Shown here piece after piece: positions 9,501 through 17,557 of a DNA stretch of 57,375 bases. Source of the DNA: Butyrivibrio sp. (GTDB lineage: Bacteria > Bacillota > Clostridia > Lachnospirales > Lachnospiraceae); the NCBI GenBank assembly GCA_022486625.1, contig JAKVKH010000026.1:1-57375 (forward strand), in the 5' to 3' direction. A program made the translations under genes and the position numbers. The notes beneath the pieces were generated by a model that saw nothing but the letters and a program-made list of their open reading frames with translations, was not told the origin of the DNA and did no database searches. Positions within the stretch are counted from its first letter, which is position 1; every line of letters begins with the position of its first letter.

Positions 9501-9704
9501 ATGGCAGACAGTAATGCCATGAACGGGACAACAAGCACAACCGTAATCAGACATGTCCTGACCTGGTATCAGATTCTGATCTATAGTCTGGACGCAGTAT
9601 TTACAGTACTTACGGTATTGTTTATTGCAATCGGACTGAAGAAGAGCAGGAAAAGTTCGATCAAAGTGGAAACAATGACGGATCAGGGGGGAGAAATAAG
9701 ATGA
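6585..9704 (+). CDS. Circularly permuted GH3 beta-glucosidase, membrane-anchored
   Basis: 1039 aa; AAAGGGAGG precedes the ATG. Residues 1-37 are a signal peptide or anchor. The domain order is swapped relative to ordinary GH3: alpha/beta sandwich first (about 70-390, with SGHLTDTYAVD), then FnIII (about 400-540, with SYPFGYGISYTTF), then the TIM barrel (about 660-960, with NHEYYSEDP and PKHFAFNHQE). The nucleophile is D910 in YNTDMINGADY. A hydrophobic helix near residues 990-1015 with a basic tail suggests C-terminal membrane anchoring outside the cell. Permuted GH3s are known from Ruminococcus albus and Butyrivibrio. It starts a five-gene unit and its stop overlaps the next start (ATGA). 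It probably trims beta-glucosides or cello-oligosaccharides at the surface. Confidence 0.9.
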   Translation: MKGNKKSGTVWRGLTSITASLLAIMVGGTGIVNVNAAFINSRLGTSNYKYIDEGDGTSDSTYFKSDYTSLSDVIDAKNALAEQIAAEGTVLLKNDNQALPINTKSEKVTLWGLNSHNPTLGGMIGSSTAVAEDGQTAYSLEAALAAKGFDVNQKMIDLYSSDAVTAYARKGGHALQPSFGPIYENPSAYGVGEAPASIYTDDVLSSADQTAAIVVISRDSSEAADYNPGMKNATEGDSFTTPLALSDYEKSMIALAKKHSTKVIVMINASNALEIDELKKDSEIDSIVWVGDPGVNGFLGVADVLDGTENPSGHLTDTYAVDSTSSPAMTNFGVYNYTNNSASGAADAMNADNKSDWFVVESEGIYTGYKYYETRYEDSVLGKGSATAADGSSTGSAWNYASEVSYPFGYGISYTTFSQQLESVDVKVGGDSTAKVKVTNTGSVAGKSAAQLYVQVPYTEGGLEKSSIQLVGYAKTDVLKPGESAELTISFTADLFASYDETAVKADGTEGAWVLEAGDYYFTVGNGAHEALNNVIADKTGSTDRLVSTTAQDTIDAANVQKWNLAQTDMETYSANVQNQLQDMDINKQIPGTVEYTTRSDWTKGWKTIDAITPTDDMMVGLNNSLYELTANGDGAAWGVDSGVTIFDAMNFDDSGKFTGVKALNDPIWDQLVNQMTLDEAIQFIEKGGDDVENIDSIMLGRTYANDGPLGFTYDQVSGYYMRWSKSMSSEATYVAQTDDKADYSMNTMPTDPVVAATFNADLQTQEGDLFAEDGLWSNESSLFAPGMNIHRTPYNARNHEYYSEDPVLTSAAGIAVCKGAEAKGLEMEPKHFAFNHQESNRSGVSTFISEQGARETELRAFQGVMSSNSCSGIMTAFNRAGTKFVGAYSNLLINIARNEWGYEGWYNTDMINGADYMNWRDITAGGGGNCLTTSAYDTSKLGTMAASKDKIAKDTKFQQMMKYNIKFFLYQMADSNAMNGTTSTTVIRHVLTWYQILIYSLDAVFTVLTVLFIAIGLKKSRKSSIKVETMTDQGGEIR

Positions 9705-10093
9705 AAGAGAAAGCAACAGGTTTTTATTTCACACTGGCAGCAGCACTTCTTTCCATTGCGGGACTGGTATTATATCCCGGCGTGATGTACCGGCTGACCA
9801 TAGTATATGTATTCTGCGCAGCGGCAGCCATGCTTACGCTGATTACAGTGATCTGTGCCATAAAGGGAATTCACAGAGCGGTATTCGGAGCACTTCCCGT
9901 TATCAATGCGGCACTGATGGCAAGCGCAGGCGCATGGGCAGTATCACTTATGGTCAATCAGATCGGTTATGTCATTGCAGAGCTTGATGACAAGAGTACG
10001 ATCATGGGACTGATTTATTTTGAAATTGCAGCGGTTCTTGCAATGCTGCTGAACATCATTGCATCATTCATGAAGCAGGAAAAGAACGCATAA
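9701..10093 (+). CDS. Small four-helix membrane protein of unknown function
   Basis: 130 aa, starting in an ATGA overlap with the permuted GH3, so the two are translationally coupled. It has four predicted transmembrane helices (about 8-27, 33-54, 60-80, 100-122) joined by short charged loops and no recognised domain. Tight coupling suggests it assists the anchored GH3, for example as a membrane partner or for stability. No function is claimed. Confidence 0.8.
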   Translation: MKEKATGFYFTLAAALLSIAGLVLYPGVMYRLTIVYVFCAAAAMLTLITVICAIKGIHRAVFGALPVINAALMASAGAWAVSLMVNQIGYVIAELDDKSTIMGLIYFEIAAVLAMLLNIIASFMKQEKNA

Positions 10094-10139
10094 AAAAGGT
10101 AACAGCAAAAAACTTATTATAAAAAGGGAGAATTTAAAA

Positions 10140-10643
10140 ATGAAAAAGAAAATTGTGACAGCAGTATTATGTGCAGCAGTAGGTTTATCCGCTTTGACCG
10201 CATGCGGATCAGCTTCCGGCAAGACAGCAGGAACAGAAGCAACCGCAGCCGTTGCAGAGAGCGCAGCACAGGACAGTACAGCAGCTGCAGAAACAGGCAC
10301 GGATACAGCCGCAGCAGCATCAACGGATGCAGCAGTGGCAGCAGGTTCCTTTGCAGTGAAGGCAGATTTCGAACCGAATGCAGATTATGACAAGTACACA
10401 GTATTTGAGTACACAATTGAGAGCGCAGGCGCAACCTTTGCAGTAACCGTTTCTTCCAAGGAAGATGACAGCGCAATGGAGATTCACTGCAACTTCTATG
10501 GTGATGAGCAGCTTGTAACAGTAGAAAAAGATGGTGATACCTATAAGGTAACATCAGATAAGACAGGATTTATGAAGACAGATGCACCGCTGATCGCACA
10601 GGCAGCCATTGATGCCAATAACTGGGCACCGATCAGCAAATAA
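10140..10643 (+). CDS. Small secreted lipoprotein of unknown function
   Basis: 167 aa; AAAGGGAG lies upstream of the ATG. The lipobox is LTAC with lipid-bearing C22. Residues 23-65 are a low-complexity Ala/Thr/Ser/Glu linker of the kind that spans the cell wall. The remaining ~100 residues form a small globular domain, rich in beta-strand-like alternation, that I do not recognise. It lies 46 bp after the membrane protein and 9 bp before GH43, in the same unit. A substrate-binding or enzyme-docking role is possible but not shown. Confidence 0.78.
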   Translation: MKKKIVTAVLCAAVGLSALTACGSASGKTAGTEATAAVAESAAQDSTAAAETGTDTAAAASTDAAVAAGSFAVKADFEPNADYDKYTVFEYTIESAGATFAVTVSSKEDDSAMEIHCNFYGDEQLVTVEKDGDTYKVTSDKTGFMKTDAPLIAQAAIDANNWAPISK

Positions 10644-10652
10644 GGAACGGAA

Positions 10653-12107
10653 ATGAAACAGGCGTTTAATCCATACATGAAGAGCTGGGAATATGTTCCG
10701 GACGCAGAGCCGCATGTGGTAGGAGATCGGGTATATGTATATGGTTCACATGACCATTTTAACGGGATTTCCTTCTGCATGGGTGACTATGTCTGCTGGT
10801 CGGCGCCGTTGTCAGACCCTGGCGACTGGCGGTATGAGGGTGTGATCTTCACAAGGGATCAGGAACCCGCAGCCAGAGGAGGCAGAGTTTTAAACGGAAT
10901 GGCTGCACCGGACATGGTGCAGGGCAGAGACGGCAGGTTCTATCTCTACTATTTTGTAGGCGGAACGAAGATGATCTCAGTGGCTGTGTGTGATACGCCG
11001 GCCGGAAAATACAGATTCCATGGACATGTCAGGTATGCAGACGGTATTCCGATCGGGAAGAAAAAGGAACCGCTGCAGTTTGACCCCGGCATATTCATGG
11101 ATGATGACGGGAGACTCTATCTGTATACCGGGTTCGGTCTTTCAGACAATCCGATCATGCTTCAGGGAGCAAAACCATCTCTGCACGGGCCGATGGTCTT
11201 TGAACTGGATCCGGCAGATATGCTGACAGTAGTAAAAGGTCCCTCATATATTGGGGTAGCGGGCGAAAAAGAGGCACCGGGGACGGCCTACGAAGGACAT
11301 GCATTTCTGGAAGCCAGTTCCATGCGCAGATTTGATGGTATGTACTATTACATTTACAGTTCCATGCAGAGTCATGAGCTGTGCTATGCGGTAAGCCGGT
11401 ATCCGGATCGTGAGTTTTCATACGGAGGAACGCTTGTCTCCTGCGGAGACATCGGCCTTCCCGGCGTACCGGATGTGCGCCATGCACGTAACGATACCGG
11501 TAATACACATGGCAGCCTGATCCGGCTGGACGGCAGGTACTATGTTTTTTATCACAGACACAGTAACAGAAAACAATCGTCAAGACAGGCCTGTGCAGAA
11601 GAGATCCGGTTTGAAAACGGGAGATTCTATCAGGCGGAGATGACATCCTGCGGATTGAATCATGGTCCGCTGAGGGGCAGAGGGGATTATCCGTCCTACA
11701 TTGCCTGCAATGTTTATGGCAGAAAAGGAACGCGTTTCCTGTCCATGATAAAACTTCCGGAATACGGAAGACCTTATCTTACACAGGATGGTTCAGACAG
11801 AGATTCAGGACAGGACCAGTATGTTGCGAACGTTTGCAACGGTACGGTCGTTGTCTTCAAATACTTTGATACAGCTGCGGCCAGACCGGACAGACTGGAG
11901 ATAAACGTCTGCGGGAAGGCAGACGGAACACTGTTTGTACGGGATGCACAGCAGGGGGAGATTCTGGCAGAAATCCCGGTACATCTTGCGGGAAAAAAGA
12001 AAAGCAGTATCAGCAGCCGTTTTACAGGCAGAGCTGACAGGCAGGCGCTGTACTTTGAATACGAAGGGAAAGGAAGCTTTTCATTTTATTCCTTTTCTCT
12101 TGACTAA
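10653..12107 (+). CDS. GH43 family glycosidase (arabinosidase/xylosidase-like)
   Basis: 484 aa, no signal peptide. The five-bladed propeller residues of GH43 are visible: base D17 in YVPDAEPHVV, pKa-modulating D144 in LQFDPGIF, and general acid E220 in EGHAFLEASSMR. The last ~130 residues look like an accessory beta-sandwich. GH43 enzymes remove alpha-L-arabinofuranose or beta-xylose with inversion. The enzyme should be cytoplasmic, while the three genes before it encode surface proteins, so the unit combines outside trimming with inside finishing. The subfamily cannot be set by eye. Confidence 0.88.
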   Translation: MKQAFNPYMKSWEYVPDAEPHVVGDRVYVYGSHDHFNGISFCMGDYVCWSAPLSDPGDWRYEGVIFTRDQEPAARGGRVLNGMAAPDMVQGRDGRFYLYYFVGGTKMISVAVCDTPAGKYRFHGHVRYADGIPIGKKKEPLQFDPGIFMDDDGRLYLYTGFGLSDNPIMLQGAKPSLHGPMVFELDPADMLTVVKGPSYIGVAGEKEAPGTAYEGHAFLEASSMRRFDGMYYYIYSSMQSHELCYAVSRYPDREFSYGGTLVSCGDIGLPGVPDVRHARNDTGNTHGSLIRLDGRYYVFYHRHSNRKQSSRQACAEEIRFENGRFYQAEMTSCGLNHGPLRGRGDYPSYIACNVYGRKGTRFLSMIKLPEYGRPYLTQDGSDRDSGQDQYVANVCNGTVVVFKYFDTAAARPDRLEINVCGKADGTLFVRDAQQGEILAEIPVHLAGKKKSSISSRFTGRADRQALYFEYEGKGSFSFYSFSLD

Positions 12108-12120
12108 AGGAGAAATGTAA

Positions 12121-13203
12121 ATGAATCACAAAGAAAAGGAAAAACACGGGAAACGGAGAAGGCTGCTGATCATACCCGGGATTCTGACCGGCATTTTCCT
12201 GCTTGTGATTCTGACCAATCTGCATACCACGAAGCTCGTAATCAGCAACCTGTTTCCGGAGAAGGTGAAACTGGATGAAACCGCGGACTGGGACGGCGGA
12301 AAAAGCTACGAGAACGTGCAGTATTCAGATGTTTCCGCGAGCGATTACCTGCATCTGTATGTTCCGGATTCTGATTCAAAAGTTCCGTTATACATTTTTG
12401 TTCATGGCGGAGGATTTTTTCTCGGTGATCCGGAAACGAGGCAGGCGCAGCTTTTTTACCGGTATGTGAGGGATCACGGCTATGCGGTTGCCACCATCAA
12501 TTATCGCCTGGGATCGGAAGCAAAGTATCCGGCGGCAATTGAAGACGTAAAGGCGGCAGTGCGGTTTCTTCGTGCGAATGCAGATCAGTATGGCCTTGAT
12601 CCGGATCATTTTGCAGTTGCGGGAGAGTCTGCCGGCGGATATCTTGCCAGCATGGCGGCATGTACGAATGACAGTGAATTCTCAGATGTTCATTTTATCG
12701 GAGAGGATCAGCTGGCAGCGCCGGTATCGGGCAAGGTGCAGGCACTCGTGGATTTCTACGGCTGTATTGAATTCTATACATTTGATGATCAGTTCAGAGA
12801 ACTGGGTATTCCGAAGGTGGTCAGAAAAGCAGCCAATTACTGGCTGAGTGATATTACAAAGGGAACCGGAATGACCAGTGTTGAAGAGGTATGGATCGGA
12901 AAGCCGGCTTCTGAAATGACGGATGAGGAGCGCCGCTCCGTTGCAGTTACAGGATATGCGAAGGAGAATCTGTCACAGAAAAGTGACCTCAAGGCGGTAA
13001 TTCTGCATGGTGATGCGGATCTGACGGTACCGTATCTGCAGTCTTCTGATTTTGCACAGCTTCTGAAAGCGCAGCTCGGAGACGACAAAGTTTCCTATCG
13101 CCTTTTTCCGGGATATGGACATGCAGCAGACGGATTCTACTCTTCAAAGACGCTGGACTGGGTTCTTGCGCAGGTCGGTTTTGAAGAAAACGGCAACCAA
13201 TGA
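12121..13203 (+). CDS. Alpha/beta-hydrolase, acetyl-esterase-like, N-terminally anchored
   Basis: 360 aa; AAGGAGA precedes the ATG. A basic N-terminus and a hydrophobic helix at about 17-35 suggest a membrane anchor with the enzyme outside. The fold is of the HSL/lipase-3 type: oxyanion motif HGGGFF, nucleophile S170 in GESAGG, acid D298 or D300 in HGDADLTVP, and H334 in GYGHAADG. Such enzymes remove acetyl or other short acyl groups from plant polysaccharides or oligosaccharides. It is the last gene of the unit, 13 bp after GH43, and a terminator follows. Confidence 0.85.
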   Translation: MNHKEKEKHGKRRRLLIIPGILTGIFLLVILTNLHTTKLVISNLFPEKVKLDETADWDGGKSYENVQYSDVSASDYLHLYVPDSDSKVPLYIFVHGGGFFLGDPETRQAQLFYRYVRDHGYAVATINYRLGSEAKYPAAIEDVKAAVRFLRANADQYGLDPDHFAVAGESAGGYLASMAACTNDSEFSDVHFIGEDQLAAPVSGKVQALVDFYGCIEFYTFDDQFRELGIPKVVRKAANYWLSDITKGTGMTSVEEVWIGKPASEMTDEERRSVAVTGYAKENLSQKSDLKAVILHGDADLTVPYLQSSDFAQLLKAQLGDDKVSYRLFPGYGHAADGFYSSKTLDWVLAQVGFEENGNQ

Positions 13204-13216
13204 CGCCTTTCCGGTG

Positions 13217-13235
13217 ACCGTTTGCGACAGAAAAA
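13217..13235 (+). promoter_or_regulatory. LytTR-like box upstream of the GH78 unit
   Basis: ACCGTTTGCGACAGAAAAA differs by one base from the copy at 6486. A weak partner, ACCAATGACG, lies 21 bp upstream at 13196 (6 of 10 matches). The box starts 40 bp before a perfect TATAAT. Confidence 0.48.
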
Positions 13236-13256
13236 GATATTGATCGGATTTTATTC

Positions 13257-13262
13257 TATAAT
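13257..13262 (+). promoter_or_regulatory. Candidate -10 element (TATAAT) inside the terminator edge
   Basis: A perfect TATAAT overlaps the first bases of the terminator's left arm. There is no consensus -35 at 16-19 bp, as expected for a promoter that needs an activator bound at the 13217 box. Transcription from about 13269 would lack most of the left arm and so could not form the hairpin. It would serve the GH78 unit, because only about 30 bp remain between terminator and GH78. Confidence 0.5.
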
Positions 13263-13301
13263 CGTAATGAGATGAAATGGAGTCTCATTACGATTTTTTT
13301 T
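13260..13301 (+). terminator. Rho-independent terminator after the esterase
   Basis: AATCGTAATGAGA (13260-13272) pairs perfectly with TCTCATTACGATT (13283-13295) around a 10-nt loop, followed by an unbroken T-run to 13301. It separates the esterase from GH78 and leaves too little room for an ordinary promoter downstream. Confidence 0.93.
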
Positions 13302-13332
13302 AATTAAGGAACATAAACAGGAAAGTAAAACG

Positions 13333-15897
13333 ATGCTGAAGATAACGAGATTCACATGTGAAAATATACAGTCCGGATGTGTTACCGATGCGGTATGCCC
13401 AAGGTTCTCCTACTGCCTTGAAAGTGACCGCGACGGGAACGGCGTCCGCAGTGCGCTTTTATCCGTAAACGGCTGGAGCGTTCAGGTGGCGGAGCAGATC
13501 GGAATCCGATACCGGGGAGCGGAGCTGCTGCCGTTTCATACGTACCGGGCAGAACTGACAGTGACAGATCAGTACGGCGAGACTGCCGGAGCGGAGCTGA
13601 CCTTCGAAACCGGGAGAATGGGTACTCCCTGGGAAGCAAAATGGATCAGCGATGCAGACTATTCCTTTACAGAAAGAAAAGTTTCCCCCAGGCCGATGAC
13701 ATTCCGCAGAAAGTTCAAAGCTGAGAAAAAAATCAGCAGTGCGAAGGCTTATGCAACCGCACTTGGAATATATGAACTGACGGTAAACGGGCAGAAGGCA
13801 GGAAACAGATATTTTGCACCGGGCTTTACTTCCTATCAGACGCAGCTGCAGTATCAGACCTATGATATTACAGATCTGCTGGCAGAAAACAATACGATTT
13901 TCGTGACGGTTGCAGGCGGCTGGGCCGTGGGTTCTTTTGTGTTTACGAGAAAGAACCGCATTACGGCAGACCGGCAGGCACTTTTAATGGAAATCCGGCT
14001 GACATATGAAGACGGAACACAGGAACTGATCGGGACAGATGAAAACTGGGGTGTGACAGAATCCGGAAACTGTCAGGCGGCAGATCTGTATGACGGAGAA
14101 ATCTATGATGCCACGATTGATCCGGACCTTGCAATATTCAGAAAGGCAGCAGAGGAAAAACTTCGTATTCATCCACAGATTCTGGCAGATTACAGCGCGC
14201 CGGTGACGGCACATGAGGAAATGCTGCCGGTATCCTGCCGGCATACGGGTGACAGGCTGATTTATGATTTCGGGCAGAATTTTGCCGGCGTTGTAAAGCT
14301 GAAACTGCATGGAAAAGAAGGACAGAGAATTACGGTAAGACATGCAGAACTGTTAAAGCCGGATGGCTCCCTGAATACCGATTTTCTGCGGACAGCAAAG
14401 GCAACTGCGGAGTATATCTGCAAAGATGGAGAACAGGTCTATTCTCCGAGATTTACCTACATGGGATTCCGCTATATCAGTATTGAGGGAATTGCAGAGC
14501 AGGACATTGAAGTCAGCGCACTGGCATTGTATTCAGATCTGAGACAGACCGGGCGGTTTGAATGCTCTGACCCGCAGCTGAACCGTCTGCAGCAGAATAT
14601 TCTCTGGAGTGCAAAATCCAATTTTATGGATATTCCGACCGACTGTCCGCAGCGCGATGAGCGCATGGGATGGACCGGCGATATTGCAGTATTTGCGCAG
14701 ACGGCATGCTTTGATTTTGATATGAGCAGATTCCTGGAGAAGTGGCTTGAAGATGTGCAGGCAGAGCAGCTCCCGACAGGCGGAATTCCCAATACGGTGC
14801 CTTCACAGGGATACGGCTTTCCTGCCACAATGCCGGCCATGGCAATTGATTTCTGGGGAGATGCCTGTGTGCTGGTACCCTGGGCACTTTATCAGGCGGG
14901 TGGTGACATCGGGGTTCTGCGGCAGTATTACCCCATGATGAAAAAATATGTAAATGCCTGCCGGTTCTGGGCAGGACTTACGGGAACCGGTAAAAAGAGA
15001 TATATCTGGAACACACCTTCCGCATTCCATTTCGGAGACTGGGTAGCGCCGGATGTACCGAAGATGAGTCAGTGGCAGGGCAGAAGCAGGTGGACGGCCA
15101 CTGCCAGTCTGAAAAATACCAGCGGAATCGTTGCTGAAATTGCGGCGCTTCTTGGAAAACAGGAAGATCAGAAGCAATACAGGCAGCTCAGTGAACGTGT
15201 GGCGGATGCCTACAGAGCTGTGTTTACGGATGGAAACGGCAGACTGAAGGAAGAATTTCAGACGGCATATGTTCTTCCGCTTTATTTCCATATTTTTTCC
15301 GGAAAAGAAAGAGAAAATGCGGCAGAAAATCTGGTCCGCCTTGTGAAAAAGTCTGATTACTGTATCGGAACCGGGTTCCCGGGAACGCCCTATATCCTGT
15401 TCGCGCTTGCGGATAACGGCTATGCGGACATTGCCTATAAAATGCTGCTGAACCGGAAATGTCCGTCCTGGCTTTATGAAGTAAAGATGGGGGCAACGAC
15501 GATCTGGGAAAGATGGGACGGTCTGGATGAAAACGGTACCTGTCCGATCGGAGATGACGGTACGGATCTGATGATCTCCTATAATCATTATGCCAGCGGG
15601 GCAGTCGGCGATTTTCTGTACCGGAGAGTTCTCGGAATCGAACCGGATGAAGCCGGATACCGGCGCTTCCGGATGGCTCCCGTACCGGGCGGCGGCCTGA
15701 CCTTTGCAAAAGGCAGCCTGGAGACACCTTACGGCCTGATCTCCTGTGAATGGGAGATCAAAGAAGGCAGGTTCATGCTGCAGGGAAAGGTTCCGGCAGG
15801 AACGACCTGTCAGGTCCGGCTGCCGGATGGCAGCAGGCATGAGATGCAGAGCGGAGCATTCAGCTTTGACTGCGTAATGGAAAGGAATATTGATTAA
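13333..15897 (+). CDS. GH78 alpha-L-rhamnosidase
   Basis: 854 aa with no signal peptide; AGGAAAG precedes the ATG. The order matches bacterial rhamnosidases: N-terminal FnIII-like segment, lectin-like domain (~120-290), concanavalin-like domain (~300-400), (alpha/alpha)6 catalytic barrel (~405-760) and C-terminal beta domain. The catalytic motif DCPQRDERMGWTGD spans 437-450 and contains the general acid. E726 in TTIWERWDG fits the catalytic base. It removes terminal alpha-L-rhamnose by inversion, from pectic side chains, plant glycosides or other imported glycans. It is cotranscribed with the GPH symporter, whose start overlaps this stop (TAATG). Confidence 0.92.
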   Translation: MLKITRFTCENIQSGCVTDAVCPRFSYCLESDRDGNGVRSALLSVNGWSVQVAEQIGIRYRGAELLPFHTYRAELTVTDQYGETAGAELTFETGRMGTPWEAKWISDADYSFTERKVSPRPMTFRRKFKAEKKISSAKAYATALGIYELTVNGQKAGNRYFAPGFTSYQTQLQYQTYDITDLLAENNTIFVTVAGGWAVGSFVFTRKNRITADRQALLMEIRLTYEDGTQELIGTDENWGVTESGNCQAADLYDGEIYDATIDPDLAIFRKAAEEKLRIHPQILADYSAPVTAHEEMLPVSCRHTGDRLIYDFGQNFAGVVKLKLHGKEGQRITVRHAELLKPDGSLNTDFLRTAKATAEYICKDGEQVYSPRFTYMGFRYISIEGIAEQDIEVSALALYSDLRQTGRFECSDPQLNRLQQNILWSAKSNFMDIPTDCPQRDERMGWTGDIAVFAQTACFDFDMSRFLEKWLEDVQAEQLPTGGIPNTVPSQGYGFPATMPAMAIDFWGDACVLVPWALYQAGGDIGVLRQYYPMMKKYVNACRFWAGLTGTGKKRYIWNTPSAFHFGDWVAPDVPKMSQWQGRSRWTATASLKNTSGIVAEIAALLGKQEDQKQYRQLSERVADAYRAVFTDGNGRLKEEFQTAYVLPLYFHIFSGKERENAAENLVRLVKKSDYCIGTGFPGTPYILFALADNGYADIAYKMLLNRKCPSWLYEVKMGATTIWERWDGLDENGTCPIGDDGTDLMISYNHYASGAVGDFLYRRVLGIEPDEAGYRRFRMAPVPGGGLTFAKGSLETPYGLISCEWEIKEGRFMLQGKVPAGTTCQVRLPDGSRHEMQSGAFSFDCVMERNID

Positions 15898-17555
15898 TGA
15901 AACATACGTTATTTGAGAACAGTCTGCTGAAGACGAAGATTACTTCGGCAAATGTTCACCGGACAGAGATGGTACTCGGGTATTTCATCGGACCGTTTAT
16001 TGCACTGATCTCCAATGCGATCTTCGGTTCCTACCTGAACCGCTATTATACGGATGTGCTTGGCACAACGACCTGGGCACCGGCATTTGCAATGCTGATG
16101 CCGATGATTTCGGTTATCTTTGTCATCATCGGAAATCTGATTATCGGGCAGCTGATTGAGAGAACCAGAACCAGTCAGGGGAAGGCGAGACCGTTTCTGC
16201 TCATGTCGGCACCGGTGATCGTGATCGCCATTGCACTTCTGTTCCTGTCTCCGAATGATGGATCGATCCGTACGCTGATCTGGATTGCAGTATCCTACAA
16301 TCTGTACTATGCACTGGCTTATCCGATGTATTACACCAGTCACAGTTCCATGGTATCACTTTCAACGCGCAATTCCGCGCACAGAGGTCTGCTGGCGACG
16401 TTCTCCAATGCGGCAGGCGTTGCAGCGACAGGATTTGGTGCGAGCATTATATTTCCGCTGTTCCAGGGACTTTTATTTGTGACCAGGGGAGGCGGCGTAG
16501 ACCCGACAGCCAGCTATGCGGCATGGCGCGGATTTATGATCATCCTGTGTATTCTTACCTTCTGCGGAATTGTACTGGAATATTTTTTTACCAGAGAACG
16601 GATCACAGAGGAAAACATGAAGCTGAACATCCAGCAGGAAAAGGTCTCCATCGGCAGACAGATGAGAGCTGTTGTGACAGATTCCTACTGGTGGCTGATT
16701 ATTCTGTACTTCCTGCTGTTTCAGTTCGGAGGACTTGTTAAAAACGGATCAATGACCTACTACTGCCGCTGGATGTTCGGGGCGTCAGGTGAAGCCGCCG
16801 CCGGCAGTTATCAGGCAGCGCTCGGCATGATCGGCGGTATTCCGACGACCATCGGGATGTTCGTTGCATGGCCGATTGCGAAGAAGTTCGGAAAGCGCCG
16901 GGCTGTTTCTGCCGGGATGTTCATCGCAGTACTGGGAGGACTGGTCAGTTTTATCAATGTGCACAGTTTCTTCTTTGTCTGTGCAGGCGTGGTACTCAAG
17001 GGAATCGGATCGATTCCTGCAATGTATGTCACACTTGCCCTTCTCTCCGATGTGCAGGATCATCTGGAAGCAAAGAACGGCTTTCGCTGTGACGGATTCA
17101 CCATGTCGGTGTATGGCGCGATCATGGTCGGCATGACGGGACTTGGCAGTGCGGTTATCAACGGACTGCTCAGTGCAGGCGGCTATAACGCATCACTTTC
17201 TGTGCAGAGTGCAGGAACGCAGGATGCACTGGTCATCTGTTACCTTGCAATTGAGCTGATCTGCTATGCGATAATTGCAGTCATGCTTCTGTTCCTGAAT
17301 GTGGAGAAACATGTCGAAGAAGATCACAGGATCATCCTTGAGAATCAGAAGGCGCGTGTCCTTGCTTCAGGAGGGGAATGGATTGAACCTTCCGAGAGGC
17401 TGCGGATGGAGCAGGAAGCAGCTGATCTTGCAGCGGAGGAAGCCCGCAGAGAAGAACTTCGTGAAAAATGCAGGAAAAAGGGTCTGAATTTTGACGAGGA
17501 AGAGGCACGGTATCAGGTAAAGCTGGAAGCAGGGAAAAGGAAAGGAAAACACTGA
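15897..17555 (+). CDS. GPH-family (MFS) sugar:cation symporter
   Basis: 552 aa; its ATG overlaps the GH78 stop by one base. About 12 transmembrane helices fill residues 20-470, with the family's opening GYFIGPFIALISNAIFGSYLNRYYTD and cytoplasmic-loop charge pattern. GPH symporters import glycosides, pentosides or hexuronides with Na+ or H+. The last ~80 residues are a highly charged, coiled-coil-like cytoplasmic tail (QEAADLAAEEARREELREK), longer than in MelB; its role is unknown. Sitting between a rhamnosidase and a GH2 enzyme, it probably imports a short rhamnose- or galactose-bearing glycoside. Confidence 0.9.
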   Translation: MKHTLFENSLLKTKITSANVHRTEMVLGYFIGPFIALISNAIFGSYLNRYYTDVLGTTTWAPAFAMLMPMISVIFVIIGNLIIGQLIERTRTSQGKARPFLLMSAPVIVIAIALLFLSPNDGSIRTLIWIAVSYNLYYALAYPMYYTSHSSMVSLSTRNSAHRGLLATFSNAAGVAATGFGASIIFPLFQGLLFVTRGGGVDPTASYAAWRGFMIILCILTFCGIVLEYFFTRERITEENMKLNIQQEKVSIGRQMRAVVTDSYWWLIILYFLLFQFGGLVKNGSMTYYCRWMFGASGEAAAGSYQAALGMIGGIPTTIGMFVAWPIAKKFGKRRAVSAGMFIAVLGGLVSFINVHSFFFVCAGVVLKGIGSIPAMYVTLALLSDVQDHLEAKNGFRCDGFTMSVYGAIMVGMTGLGSAVINGLLSAGGYNASLSVQSAGTQDALVICYLAIELICYAIIAVMLLFLNVEKHVEEDHRIILENQKARVLASGGEWIEPSERLRMEQEAADLAAEEARREELREKCRKKGLNFDEEEARYQVKLEAGKRKGKH

Positions 17556-17557
17556 TC

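Noticed and set aside
14803..15840. 345-codon open frame on the minus strand
   Set aside because: It lies inside the GH78 gene and shows no domain; the rhamnosidase motifs are in the plus frame.
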